This document shows, in pieces, positions 1-8,736 of a stretch of DNA of 64,000 nucleotides. Both the position numbers and the translations under genes were made by a program. The notes under the pieces were generated by a model. That model made no database searches and had not been told where the DNA came from. It worked only from the letters and a program-made list of their open reading frames with translations. The DNA lies in assembly GCF_014649395.1 (NCBI RefSeq), contig NZ_BMSY01000002.1:682001-746000 (forward strand). Reading direction: 5' to 3'. Within the stretch, counting starts at the first letter, position 1, and every line of letters begins with the position of its first letter. This DNA comes from Streptomyces aureoverticillatus (GTDB lineage Bacteria; Actinomycetota; Actinomycetes; Streptomycetales; Streptomycetaceae).

Positions 1-15
1 GCTCGGCGGCGCGGG

Positions 16-363
16 GTGCGGCGGCCGTCCCGGCGGGAGCGGGGCGGGCGGCCCCGGCCCCGGGCCGGGGAGATCTGGTGGGCGCGGGTGCCCTATGAGG
101 GCGGGGCCGGGGGGAAGGACCGGCCCTGTCTCGTGCTGGGTGTCCGCGGGGACAGCGTGCGGGTCGCGAAGATCACCAGTAAGTACCGCGACGAGCGGGC
201 CGGGGTGATTCCGTTGCCGCCCGGCGCCGTCGGGGACGCGCACGGGCGGCCCAGTTTCCTGGAGACGGATGAGATCCGGGAAGTCCCGGTGTGGGACTTC
301 CGGCGGCGGGCGGGGGTGGTGGATCCGGTGCTTTGGGATCAGGTGCGGTATCTGGCGGGGTAG
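16..363 (+). CDS. PemK/MazF-like protein (possibly 5' partial)
   Basis: A 115-residue protein with the PemK/MazF layout: a basic, disordered N-terminus, then GEIWWARVPYEG, KDRPCLVLG and a beta-rich core ending in WDQVRYL. Known members are ribosome-linked or free mRNA interferases of toxin-antitoxin modules, but many actinobacterial homologues are orphan copies with no proven toxicity. The GTG at 16 is the first start available, yet the frame stays open to base 1, so the real start may lie outside the window. No antitoxin gene is visible downstream, where a long repeat follows. The family call is fairly secure. Toxin activity is inference. Confidence 0.7.
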   Translation: MRRPSRRERGGRPRPRAGEIWWARVPYEGGAGGKDRPCLVLGVRGDSVRVAKITSKYRDERAGVIPLPPGAVGDAHGRPSFLETDEIREVPVWDFRRRAGVVDPVLWDQVRYLAG

Positions 364-370
364 GCGTTGC

Positions 371-568
371 GGGGCGCTCCCCAATCCCGCCCCTTCCTGA
401 AACTGGGGGCTCTGCCCCCAGACCCCCGCTCCTCAAACGCCGGAGGGGCTATACCTGGGCCAGATCCAGCCCGTCCGGCGATTGAGGACGAGCCGCGAAG
501 CGGCGATACGGGGGGTCCAGGGGGCGGAGCCCCCTGGTTACGGGAAGGGGCGGGGTTGGGGAGCTCCC
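371..568. repeat. Long imperfect inverted repeat, family A copy 1
   Basis: The left arm (371-450) contains CTCCTCAAACGCCGGAGG. The right arm (468-568) contains CCCGTCCGGCGATTGAGG followed by a GC-rich stem near 519-534. The outer ends (GGGGCGCTCCCCAATC and GGTTGGGGAGCTCCC) are also mutually complementary, so the whole element can fold back on itself. It lies between the convergent pemK-like and cysM genes and may act as a bidirectional terminator. Related copies occur at eight other places in the window. Confidence 0.8.
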
Positions 569-576
569 AGCCGGGC

Positions 577-1542
<966 letters not shown>

Positions 1543-1830
1543 TCAGGCCATGCCGCCGGCGACGGCCGGCAGGATCGTGACGCTGTCGCCGTCGGACAGC
1601 TTCGTGGAGACGCCGTCGAGGAAGCGGACGTCCTCGTCGTTCAGGTAGACGTTCACGAAGCGGCGCAGGCTGTTGCCCTTGTCCTTGTCGATCAGCCGGT
1701 CCTGGATGCCCGCGTGCCGCGACTCGAGGTCGGCGAAGAGCGCGGCGATGGTGTCGCCGTTGCCCTGGACGGCCTTCGCGCCGTCGGTGTAGGTGCGGAG
1801 GATGGTCGGGATGCGGACCTCGATGGCCAT
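1543..1830 (-). CDS. cysO: Sulfur-carrier protein CysO (MoaD/ThiS fold) with GG-MA tail
   Basis: A 95-residue ubiquitin-like sulfur carrier ending VTILPAVAGGMA. The diglycine at residues 92-93 is the site where a thiocarboxylate forms. Two residues, Met-Ala, follow it, so the tail must be removed before activation; M. tuberculosis CysO, as I remember it, ends directly in GG. The JAMM peptidase gene mec about 3.5 kb upstream is the obvious candidate for the trimming and for releasing cysteine from the CysO-Cys adduct. I chose the ATG at 1830 because GGAG sits about nine bases upstream and because the protein then aligns with MoaD-like starts; the frame stays open further upstream without conserved sequence. 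Confidence 0.92.
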   Translation of the reverse strand: MAIEVRIPTILRTYTDGAKAVQGNGDTIAALFADLESRHAGIQDRLIDKDKGNSLRRFVNVYLNDEDVRFLDGVSTKLSDGDSVTILPAVAGGMA

Positions 1831-2028
1831 GCGGAGGGCTCCTGTCGGGAGTGGAGTGGGTCGGGGTGCTGCCGGGGGTGGTGCGGGAGGCCGGGGCCGG
1901 ATGGGGCCGGTGCGGACTTCGGGCCCGGTGCCGATCGTGGCACGGGCGCGCGGGGCTCCTGCGCGACGGGGTGCGGAGTGCGCGTGCGGCACCGCGGCAC
2001 ACGGCCGCGGGCGGCGGGGCGGCGCCCG

Positions 2029-2133
2029 TCAGGGCCGACAGATGGCGCTGGCGAGGCGGCACAGGTCGACGTGCAGCCGGCCGACGAGCAGGGCGCCCGG
2101 CGTCGTATCGATGCTCACGTCGTTCGAAACCAT
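2029..2133 (-). CDS. Cysteine-type regulatory leader peptide
   Basis: A 34-codon ORF directly upstream of cysO. Its C-terminal half reads GRLHVDLCRLASAICR, matching the HVDLCR-type leader peptides that precede sulfur and cysteine genes in Streptomyces. Two Cys codons sit near the 3' end, so ribosome stalling during cysteine shortage could control the downstream operon. The ATG at 2133 is the longest start. A GTG at 2118 is an alternative, because a sigma-R-like promoter (2128-2154) would place the transcript start almost exactly there, giving a leaderless ORF. Too short for routine gene calling. Motif identity is strong; the stalling mechanism is inference. Confidence 0.8.
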   Translation of the reverse strand: MVSNDVSIDTTPGALLVGRLHVDLCRLASAICRP

Positions 2134-2154
2134 GCGGTCATCGTATCGATTCCC
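2128..2154 (-). promoter_or_regulatory. Sigma-R-like promoter of the leader-cysO-cysM operon
   Basis: Reading the minus strand, GGGAAT (2154-2149) is followed by exactly 18 nt and then GTT (2130-2128). This fits the SigR consensus GGAAY-N18/19-GTT for thiol-oxidative stress genes. A start site six to nine bases downstream would fall near 2121-2118, at the GTG inside the leader ORF. As I recall, cysM belongs to the SigR regulon in S. coelicolor. Confidence 0.65.
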
Positions 2155-2212
2155 GGTCCGGGACCCGGAATGTGATCTCGGATGCCGGACGGATTCCGTT
2201 CGGTGGCCGGAC

Positions 2213-3016
2213 TCACTGCCTCGGGGACGGCACCCCGGGGAGATACGTCACCGTCGGCGCGCCCGTCGCCGGATGCACCGCCACCTCCGCCGCGACCCCG
2301 TACACCTCCGCGAGCAGTTCCCCGGTGAGGACGTCCTTCGGCGGCCCGGAGGCGACCACGCGGCCGGCGTCGAGGACGTACAGGCGGTCGCAGTAGTACG
2401 CGGCCAGGGTCAGGTCGTGCAGGGCGAGGAGGTTGGCCGTGCCGAGGTCGCGGACCAGGCCGAGGATCTCCAGCTGGTAGCGGATGTCCAGGTGGTTGGT
2501 CGGCTCGTCCAGGACGAGGACGGCCGGTTCCTGGACGAGTGCCCGCGCGGTCAGGACGCGTTGCCGCTCACCGCCGGACAGCCGCGCGAAGGACCGCCCG
2601 GCCAGGGCCGCCGCGCCCACCCGCTTCAGCGCGCCGCGCACCAGCTCCTCGTCGGCGGCCGTGTCCGCCTCCCAGAAGCGCTTGTGCGGGGATCGGCCCA
2701 TGGCGACGATCTGGCGGACGGTGAGCTCGAAGCCCGCCTGGCCGTCCTGCGGCACCGTGGCGATCCGGCGCGCGCGGGCCTTGGCACCCGCGTCCGCCAG
2801 GTCCTCGCCGTCCAGCAGGACCCGGCCCCCGGTGGGCCGGAGCGCCCCGTACACACAGCGCAGCAGCGTCGTCTTGCCGCTGCCGTTGGGGCCGACCAGG
2901 CCCACCGTCTCGCCCGCGGAGACGGTGAGTGAGACGGCGTCGACGAGGCGGCGGCCGGACGGGATCTCGTACGTGAGGTCTTCGGTGCGCAGCTTCACGC
3001 CGGTGCTCAGACTCAT
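2213..3016 (-). CDS. btuD: Cobalamin ABC importer ATPase
   Basis: A 267-residue FecE/BtuD-type ATPase. It shows the Walker A GPNGSGKTT, the signature LSGGERQRV, Walker B VLVLDEP followed by TNHLD, and the switch histidine in LLALHDL. It energises the inner-membrane permease encoded just upstream. The start codon overlaps the permease stop as ATGA (3013-3016), so translation is coupled. The family also moves iron-siderophores and heme. I assign vitamin B12 because a cobalamin riboswitch precedes the operon. The stop lies 80 nt upstream of the cysteine leader ORF, so two separately regulated units sit back to back on this strand. Confidence 0.88.
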   Translation of the reverse strand: MSLSTGVKLRTEDLTYEIPSGRRLVDAVSLTVSAGETVGLVGPNGSGKTTLLRCVYGALRPTGGRVLLDGEDLADAGAKARARRIATVPQDGQAGFELTVRQIVAMGRSPHKRFWEADTAADEELVRGALKRVGAAALAGRSFARLSGGERQRVLTARALVQEPAVLVLDEPTNHLDIRYQLEILGLVRDLGTANLLALHDLTLAAYYCDRLYVLDAGRVVASGPPKDVLTGELLAEVYGVAAEVAVHPATGAPTVTYLPGVPSPRQ

Positions 3017-4164
3017 GCCGTCGCCTCCTCGCGGGCCCGGCCGCGGCGCAGCAGCCACAGGAAGAACGGGCCGCCGGTGAGCGCCGTGAGGACGCCCACC
3101 GGGATGTCCTGCGGCGCCGCCACCGTGCGCGCCGCGAGGTCGGCCACCACCAGGAACACCGCCCCCATCAGCGCGGCCACCGGAAGCAGCGCCCGGTGCG
3201 CGGCGCCCACCAGCATGCGGGCCGCGTGCGGCACCATCAGGCCGACGAAGCCGATGGCACCGCTGTGCGCGACGAGCACGCCGGTCACCAGCGAGGCCAG
3301 CACGAAGACGCCCGCGCGGAACCGCGCCGTGTCCAGGCCGAGGACGGTGGCGCCCTCCTCGCCGACCAGCAGCAGGTCCAGCGGGCGGGCAAGGGCGATC
3401 AGCAGGGCCGTGCCGACGGCGAGGACGGTCAGGGGCAGCGCGAGCATGTCCCAGCGGGCGCTGCCCAGGCCGCCGAGCGTCCAGTACAGGACCTCCTTGA
3501 GGTGGTCCGCGCGCGCCGAGACGACCAGGATCAGGCTGGTCAGCGCGGACAGGACGTACGAGACGGCCACGCCCGCGAGGATCAGGCGGCTCGTCGTGAA
3601 GCCGCCGCCGGGCTCGCGGGCGAGAGCGTACACCACGGCCAGTGCGAGGAACGCGCCCGCGAAGGACGCCGCCGGGATCGTCACCGTCGTCGCCATGCCG
3701 GCGCCCAGGCCCAGCACGATCACCGAGACCGCGGCGGCGGACGCTCCGGAGGAGACGCCCAGCAGGAACGGGTCCGCGAGGGGGTTGCGGACCAGGGCCT
3801 GGAGGGTGGTGCCGACCACCGCGAGGCCCGCGCCCACGGCCGCGCCGAGCAGGACTCTGGGGAGGCGGACGTCGAGGACGATGGTGCGGTACGGGGACGG
3901 GCCCTGGGCCTGGCCTGTGAGGATGTCCACCACGTCCGTGGGCGGGATCCTCACCGAGCCCCACGCCAGCGCGGCGATGCCCGCGGCCCCGAGGGCGAGG
4001 ACCAGGGCGCCTATGACCATGCCGTACGCCAGCGGGGTGCGGGGCGCTTCCCCCTCGGGTGGGCGGGGGGACCGCCGATCGCGCTTCGCGCTCGTCCTCA
4101 AACTCCCCCAAGCTCTTAAGGAGCAGGGAGGGGCCCCCTCGACGGGCTGAAATTCAGGCCGCAT
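3013..4164 (-). CDS. btuC: Cobalamin ABC importer permease (FecCD family)
   Basis: A FecCD-type permease with about nine to ten membrane segments, the RLPRVLLGAAVGAGLA and NPLADPFLLGVSSGA motifs, and GFVGLMVPHAARMLVG near the end, where the coupling helix meets the ATPase. From ATG 4164 it is 383 residues. The first 45 or so are not typical: residues 3-31 are a translation of a dispersed repeat (4091-4148). An internal ATG at 4020, just before the first membrane helix, gives a normal-length protein of 335 residues. I keep the longer frame because ATG 4164 lies six bases from the btuF stop and would be coupled, but the true start is uncertain. Confidence 0.8.
   Translation of the reverse strand: MRPEFQPVEGAPPCSLRAWGSLRTSAKRDRRSPRPPEGEAPRTPLAYGMVIGALVLALGAAGIAALAWGSVRIPPTDVVDILTGQAQGPSPYRTIVLDVRLPRVLLGAAVGAGLAVVGTTLQALVRNPLADPFLLGVSSGASAAAVSVIVLGLGAGMATTVTIPAASFAGAFLALAVVYALAREPGGGFTTSRLILAGVAVSYVLSALTSLILVVSARADHLKEVLYWTLGGLGSARWDMLALPLTVLAVGTALLIALARPLDLLLVGEEGATVLGLDTARFRAGVFVLASLVTGVLVAHSGAIGFVGLMVPHAARMLVGAAHRALLPVAALMGAVFLVVADLAARTVAAPQDIPVGVLTALTGGPFFLWLLRRGRAREEATA
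4091..4148. repeat. Family A repeat segment inside the btuC 5' end
   Basis: This 58-bp segment contains CAAGCTCTTAAGGAGCAGGG and ends in CTCGACGGGCT. It matches 48475-48532 in 57 of 58 positions by eye. Here it lies between btuF and the membrane core of btuC, read in frame as a hydrophilic N-terminal extension. The inner part AGCTCTTAAGGAGC is nearly palindromic. Confidence 0.85.
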
Positions 4165-4169
4165 CCGGC

Positions 4170-5150
4170 TCACCGCAGTTGCTCCGCCAGTTTCTGGACC
4201 GCCCCCGGTGCCCGCACCCCGAGCACCACGTCCGACAGCGGCAGGACCGCGAAGCGCTTGTTCTTGACGGCGGGGACGTCCTTGAGGGCCGGGTCGTCCA
4301 GGAGGCGCTTCTTCTTCTGGGCGACCGTCGTCGCGCCGTAGTCGTAGATGACGATCACGTCGGGGCGGCGGTCGACCACCGTCTCCCAGGAGGCGTCGCC
4401 GAAGGACTTGTCGAGGTCGGCCATGATGTTGCGGCCGCCCGCGCGCTTGATGATGTCGTTGCCGATGCCCCGGCCGCCCGCGGTGAACGCCGTCTTGTCG
4501 CCGCTGTCGTAGACGAAGACGGAGAGCGGCTTGCCGCCCTTGGTGTTCCGGGCGGACTTCTTCGCGGTGGCGGCCAGTTCGGCCTTGGCGTCGCGCACCC
4601 ACTTCTCGGCCCGGTCGCGGACGCCGAAGGTGGCGCCCGCCTCGCGCACCTCGCGGTAGACGTCGTCCATCGTGACCGCGTCCTTGGCGCAGCCCTCGAT
4701 GTTCAGGCGGGTCTTGATGCCGGACTCGGCGAGGGCCTCGCGCGAGCGGCCGTCGCCGGCCGCGAAGGCGCTCGCGTAACCGCCGTACACGAAGTCGGGG
4801 TTGGCGGCGAGCAGCTTCTCGTACGAGGGGTACTCCTTGGCGAGGACCGGGCGGGACTTGTACGCCTTCTCGTACTCGGGGAGCACCTTGTCGTCGAGGT
4901 AGGCGGTCCCGGCGATGCGGTCCTTCAGGCCCAGTTCCAGGAGGATCTCCGTCACGTGCTGGTTCATGGTGACGGCGCGCTTCGGGGGTGCTTCGTACGT
5001 GGTCTTCTTGCCGCAGTTGGTGACGGTGTACGGGAATCCGGCGGCCTTGGCGGCGGGCTTCCCGGAGTTCTGGTCCTCGTCGGACGACGACGAGCACGCC
5101 GTCAGCGGCAGCAGGACAGCCGCCGCTACGAGCAGGGCGCGGGTACGCAT
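4170..5150 (-). CDS. btuF: Cobalamin-binding lipoprotein of ABC importer
   Basis: A 326-residue periplasmic-binding-type lipoprotein. The signal peptide runs to the lipobox LTAC, so Cys19 would be lipidated and the protein held outside the membrane. The body has the two-lobe helical-backbone layout of BtuF/FecB proteins (VTMNQHVTEILLELGL, NPDFVYGGYASAFAAG, GRNIMADLDKSFGDASWE). It captures the ligand for the permease encoded immediately downstream. The ribosome binding site GGAGGAGG ends nine bases before the ATG and is part of the riboswitch expression platform. B12 as ligand follows from the riboswitch; siderophore binding would otherwise fit the fold. Confidence 0.88.
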   Translation of the reverse strand: MRTRALLVAAAVLLPLTACSSSSDEDQNSGKPAAKAAGFPYTVTNCGKKTTYEAPPKRAVTMNQHVTEILLELGLKDRIAGTAYLDDKVLPEYEKAYKSRPVLAKEYPSYEKLLAANPDFVYGGYASAFAAGDGRSREALAESGIKTRLNIEGCAKDAVTMDDVYREVREAGATFGVRDRAEKWVRDAKAELAATAKKSARNTKGGKPLSVFVYDSGDKTAFTAGGRGIGNDIIKRAGGRNIMADLDKSFGDASWETVVDRRPDVIVIYDYGATTVAQKKKRLLDDPALKDVPAVKNKRFAVLPLSDVVLGVRAPGAVQKLAEQLR

Positions 5151-5159
5151 GGGTGCGGG

Positions 5160-5300
5160 CCTCCTCCAGGGGATTTCCGCGTCCCCTGCGTGAAGTGGAG
5201 GAGGCGGCAGGTCAGTTCCTGACTCCCGGGCGCTGGCCGCGTCCGGTCACAGTGGCGGGACCGCGCCGGATTCGCACCGGCTTCCTGGGTCCTGCCGCCT
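5160..5300 (-). promoter_or_regulatory. Cobalamin riboswitch controlling btuFCD
   Basis: On the minus strand the leader shows the cobalamin core: GGAAGCCGGTGCGAATCCGG, then CCCGCCACTGTGACC, then AGTCAGGAACTGACCTGCC. P1 forms between AGGCGGCAGG (5300-5291) and CCTGCCGCCT (5211-5202). CCTCCTCC (5204-5197), which overlaps the P1 3' strand, is perfectly complementary to the btuF Shine-Dalgarno GGAGGAGG (5167-5160), and a CAGGGG/CCCCTG hairpin (5188-5167) lies between. This layout predicts translational control. Confidence 0.9.
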
Positions 5301-5312
5301 CAAAGGTCGTGC

Positions 5313-5735
5313 TCAGTATGCCTGGACGACCCTGACCTCCTCCTCGGTGACCTCGCCCTCGACGATCCGGAACGAGCGGAACTGGAAGGGGGCTGTGGAG
5401 TCGGTGTCGGCGGTGGAGACGAGGACGTAGTGGGCGCCCGGCTCGTTGGCGTACGAGATGTCGGTGCGGGAGGGGTAGGCCTCCGTCGCCGTGTGCGAGT
5501 GGTAGATGACCACGGGCTCCTCGTCGCGGTCGTCGAGATCGCGGTACAGCTTGAGCAGATCGGTCGAGTCGAACTCGTAGAACGTGGGCGAGCGGGCCGC
5601 GTTCAGCATCGGGACGAAGCGCTCGGGGCGGTCGGTGCCCGCCGGGCCCGCGACGACGCCGCACGCCTCGTCGGGATGGTCCTTGCGCGCGTGCGCGACG
5701 ATCTGGTCGTGGAGGGCCTGGGTGATGGTCAGCAT
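5313..5735 (-). CDS. mec: JAMM/MPN+ metallopeptidase Mec (CysO-cysteine hydrolase)
   Basis: A 140-residue zinc peptidase with a complete JAMM motif: H79-S-H81, seven residues, S89, two residues, D92, plus the upstream glutamate in PDEACG. In M. tuberculosis Mec+ cleaves CysO-Cys to release free cysteine. Here it could also trim the Met-Ala tail of CysO. It is separated from cysO and cysM by the B12 importer and its riboswitch. The ATG at 5735 starts the conserved sequence directly; the frame upstream overlaps the permease gene and is not conserved-looking. Cytoplasmic, no signal peptide. Confidence 0.9.
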   Translation of the reverse strand: MLTITQALHDQIVAHARKDHPDEACGVVAGPAGTDRPERFVPMLNAARSPTFYEFDSTDLLKLYRDLDDRDEEPVVIYHSHTATEAYPSRTDISYANEPGAHYVLVSTADTDSTAPFQFRSFRIVEGEVTEEEVRVVQAY

Positions 5736-5812
5736 GTCGGCCAGGATAAGCAGCGGGGCGGCCCCGTACCGAAGTGTGGTACGAAGCCGCCCGCATGCTG
5801 GACGAGACCGGA

Positions 5813-7306
5813 TCAGTCCTTGGTGAGCGAGGCGCCGTCCTCGGCGGCCGTGCCACCGTGCACGCGCTTCTTGAAGGCTGCGGCCTCCGGGTTGCGGCTC
5901 TTCAGGACCAGGTAGGACACGCACAGGATCGCGGCCCAGATCGGGGCGCAGTACAGCGAGATCCGCGCGTCCTTGTCGACGCCCATCATCACGATGACCA
6001 TGCCGATGAAGGCGAGCGCGAACCAGCTCGTGTACGGGGCTCCCGGCGCGCGGAAGCTGGACTGCGGCAGGATGCCGCGGTCGGCCTTGCGGCGGTAGTT
6101 GATCTGGGAGACCAGGATCATGATCCAGGCCCACATGCCGGAGATGGTCGCGAAGGAGACGACGTAGTTGAACGCCTCGCCCGGCCACTGGTAGTTGATC
6201 CACACGCCGACGAGCATCAGCGCGGCCGAGGCGGTGGTGCCGACCAGCGGCAGGCCGTTCTTGGTGAGCTTGGTGAAGAACTTCGGGCCCTGGCCGTTGA
6301 GCGCGAGGTCGCGCAGCATGCGGCCGGTGGAGTACATGCCCGAGTTGCAGGAGGAGAGGGCGGCCGTCAGGACCACGAAGTTCACGATCGCGGCGCCGAT
6401 GCCGAGGCCCATCTTCTCGAAGGCGGCGACGAACGGGGAGACGCCCGGCTGGAAGTGCGTCCACGGCACGACCGAAAGGATCATGATCAGGGCGCCGACG
6501 TAGAAGACGGCGATGCGCCACGGCACGGTGTTGATCGCCTTGGGCAGGGTCTTCTTCGGGTCCTTGGACTCGCCCGCGGTGACGCCGACCAGCTCGACGG
6601 CGAGGAAGGCGAACATCACGATCTGCAGGGTCATCAGCGTGTTGCCGATGCCGTTGGGGAAGAAGCCGCCGTTGTCCCACAGGTGCGAGACGGACGCGGT
6701 GTCGCCGGCGTCGGAGAAGCCGATGGTGAGGATGCCGGCACAGATCAGGATCATGCCGATGATGGCGGTGACCTTGACCATGGAGAACCAGAACTCGAGC
6801 TCACCGAAGAGCTTCACGGAGATCAGGTTGGCGCCGTACAGGATGACCGTGAAGATCAGCGCGTACGCCCATTGAGGAATGGAGTTGTGCGTCCAGTACT
6901 GCATGTACTGGGCCGCCGCGGTGACTTCCGTGATGCCGGTGACGACCCAGAAGAGCCAGTACGTCCAGCCGGTCACGAAGCCGAAGAAGGGGCCGACGAA
7001 CTCGCGGGCGTACTCCGAGAAGGAGCCCGAGACGGGCCGGTACATCAGGAGCTCGCCGAGCGCGCGCATGATGAAGAAGATGACAAGGCCCGCGATGGCG
7101 TAAGCGAGGATGAGGCTGGGCCCGGCCTTGTGGATGGCCTTGCCCGCGCCGAGGAACAGGCCGGTGCCGATGGCACCGCCGATCGCGATCATCTGGATCT
7201 GCCGGGCCCCTAGCCCGCGCTGATAACCCTCGTTGTCGCCGGACGCGTCCGCGCCCGCCGCGGCCTCATTGCCGTCGTACTGCTCTTCGACCTGCACTGA
7301 GGTCAT
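5813..7306 (-). CDS. Amino-acid permease (APC superfamily, AAT family)
   Basis: A 497-residue transporter with about 12 membrane segments. The family hallmark IAIGGAIGTGLFLGAGKAI in helix 1 and the downstream GPSLILAYAIAGL and FVGPFFGFVTGWTYW motifs place it with AnsP, CycA and GabP. It is a proton symporter for a small amino acid. The exact substrate cannot be read from sequence; asparagine or D-serine/glycine are candidates. ATG 7306 is preceded by GAAAGG at good spacing. The long 5' leader carries two inverted repeats that look like operators, so it is probably under dedicated control. Confidence 0.85.
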   Translation of the reverse strand: MTSVQVEEQYDGNEAAAGADASGDNEGYQRGLGARQIQMIAIGGAIGTGLFLGAGKAIHKAGPSLILAYAIAGLVIFFIMRALGELLMYRPVSGSFSEYAREFVGPFFGFVTGWTYWLFWVVTGITEVTAAAQYMQYWTHNSIPQWAYALIFTVILYGANLISVKLFGELEFWFSMVKVTAIIGMILICAGILTIGFSDAGDTASVSHLWDNGGFFPNGIGNTLMTLQIVMFAFLAVELVGVTAGESKDPKKTLPKAINTVPWRIAVFYVGALIMILSVVPWTHFQPGVSPFVAAFEKMGLGIGAAIVNFVVLTAALSSCNSGMYSTGRMLRDLALNGQGPKFFTKLTKNGLPLVGTTASAALMLVGVWINYQWPGEAFNYVVSFATISGMWAWIMILVSQINYRRKADRGILPQSSFRAPGAPYTSWFALAFIGMVIVMMGVDKDARISLYCAPIWAAILCVSYLVLKSRNPEAAAFKKRVHGGTAAEDGASLTKD

Positions 7307-7718
7307 GGTGACGCCTTTCTCCATGCTGATCCGCGCCGCGAACTGCGGTTTCGCCGCGGACCAGGTCCTGATCCCCCCGGATGGTGATGGAGTGCCGCCG
7401 ACGGTCTGCCGGCCTTTCGCGCCCCCGGCGACATGGGTGGCGTCACCGAGCGGTCGTGAAGATTTATCACGACCGTCACAGTGATCGAATGAGCCACATG
7501 TGGTGCACACCACAGGAAGAAGCGGACAAAAGTCCCTCGGCGCCACATTAGAGGGCAACGAGGTGACAGGATCGTTATCCGGATTTGAGCGTCCGTTGAG
7601 CGGACGCGGACGATCTTCAAAAGGGCGTCACGCGGGCGTCAGGAAACCGTCACGTCAGCAGTGCGGGATCCGTCACGTCACCGGCGCGGAACGAGCCACT
7701 CCACCGGCGCCCGGCCGG
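7307..7718 (-). promoter_or_regulatory. Intergenic leader with two operator-like inverted repeats
   Basis: This 412-bp gap separates the permease start from the DUF2017 stop. It holds a perfect inverted repeat CGGTCGTGA-N7-TCACGACCG (7451-7475) and a second, TGTGGTG-CA-CACCACA (7499-7514). Both lie 145-210 bp upstream of the permease ATG in its likely promoter. No gene, terminator or ORF with conserved features was seen in the rest of the gap. Confidence 0.6.
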
Positions 7719-8327
7719 TCACGTCATCAGCGTCTCGACGAGCGTCTCCTGGAGGCCGCCGAGCCACAGATACGCCATCACCATCGGCTTGCGCGGGTCG
7801 GAGTCCGGCAGCCGGTAGAGGATGTCGGTGTCCTCCTCGTCGGTCACGTCGAGGCGGGCGCCGATCGCGAGCCGCAGGTCGTTGAGCGCGCCGAGCCAGC
7901 GCCGCGACTCCTCCGGGGACAGCTTCAGGACGGCGCCGCCCTCGCCCGCGACCGTGAGCGCGTCAAGGGAGCGGATCACGGCCAGCGCGTCGTCCCGCTT
8001 GCGGGCCCGCAGGTCGTTCTCGGTGAAGCGCCTGAACTCGGCGGAGTACGCCCGCAGTTCGTCGGCATGCTCCCGGGAGCCCGTCTCGCTGCCCGGGCCG
8101 CCGTACGCGTCCGGGAGGAGCCGCTTGAGCACCGGGTCGGTGGGCGGCTCGCTCGGGCCCTCGGCGAACAGCTCCGCGAACGGGTCGCCGTCGTCGCCGG
8201 CCGGCTCGTCGCCCGGGCCGATCAGCTCCAGGAGCTGCACGGCGAGCGAGCGGATGATCGAGATCTCGACCTCGTCCAGAGCGACGGCGGCGCCGCCCCC
8301 CGGGATCGCTTCGAATTGTCCTGGCAT
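7719..8327 (-). CDS. DUF2017 family protein
   Basis: A 202-residue soluble protein recognised as DUF2017, a family of unknown function that sits next to clpS in many actinobacteria. It is rich in acidic residues near 45-65 and in helices, with a conserved-looking C-terminus (PMVMAYLWLGGLQETLVE). No catalytic motif is visible. The stop codon of clpS lies 11 nt upstream of its ATG (8327), so the two form an operon, and a link to Clp-dependent proteolysis is suggested by position only. The upstream in-frame extension overlaps clpS and was discarded. Confidence 0.8.
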   Translation of the reverse strand: MPGQFEAIPGGGAAVALDEVEISIIRSLAVQLLELIGPGDEPAGDDGDPFAELFAEGPSEPPTDPVLKRLLPDAYGGPGSETGSREHADELRAYSAEFRRFTENDLRARKRDDALAVIRSLDALTVAGEGGAVLKLSPEESRRWLGALNDLRLAIGARLDVTDEEDTDILYRLPDSDPRKPMVMAYLWLGGLQETLVETLMT

Positions 8328-8338
8328 CAGTCGCGTCG

Positions 8339-8656
8339 CTACTTCCGGTCCTGCTGGAGCGTTGCCCACAGCCCGTATCCGTGCATCGCCTGCACGTCGC
8401 GTTCCATCTCCTCGCGGCTGCCGGTGGAGACGACGGCCCGGCCCTTGTGGTGCACGTCCAGCATCAGCTTGGTGGCCTTTTCCTTCGAGTACCCGAAGTA
8501 GGACTGGAAGACATAGGTCACGTAGCTCATGAGGTTGACCGGGTCGTTGTGCACGAGCGTGATCCAGGGCACGTCCGGCTCGGGGACCGCGAAGGTCTCT
8601 TCCTCGGCGTCCGGGCGTGTGATCTCTACGGGAGCAGCGCTACTCACTTGTCCCAT
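8339..8656 (-). CDS. clpS: ClpS adaptor of the Clp protease
   Basis: A 105-residue adaptor that binds ClpC/ClpA-type unfoldases and presents N-degron substrates. The core is unmistakable: [20 protein letters not shown], then [22 protein letters not shown] and a final [16 protein letters not shown]. The N-terminal 35 residues are a flexible acidic tail, normal for the family. I chose ATG 8656 (MGQVSS) over an in-frame codon 27 bases upstream, which would add a non-conserved extension. Divergent to pncB. First gene of an operon with DUF2017. Confidence 0.93.
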   Translation of the reverse strand: MGQVSSAAPVEITRPDAEEETFAVPEPDVPWITLVHNDPVNLMSYVTYVFQSYFGYSKEKATKLMLDVHHKGRAVVSTGSREEMERDVQAMHGYGLWATLQQDRK

Positions 8657-8736
8657 GCTGCCACCCGGGAGGGCCCACCGCACAAACGGACCCCTGAAAT
8701 CGTCAGAGTGACGAGATGCGGGGTAGCATCTTTGTC

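Noticed and set aside
16..363. Toxin-antitoxin module at the left edge
   Set aside because: Only the PemK-like half is seen; no antitoxin on the downstream side, and the upstream side is outside the window.
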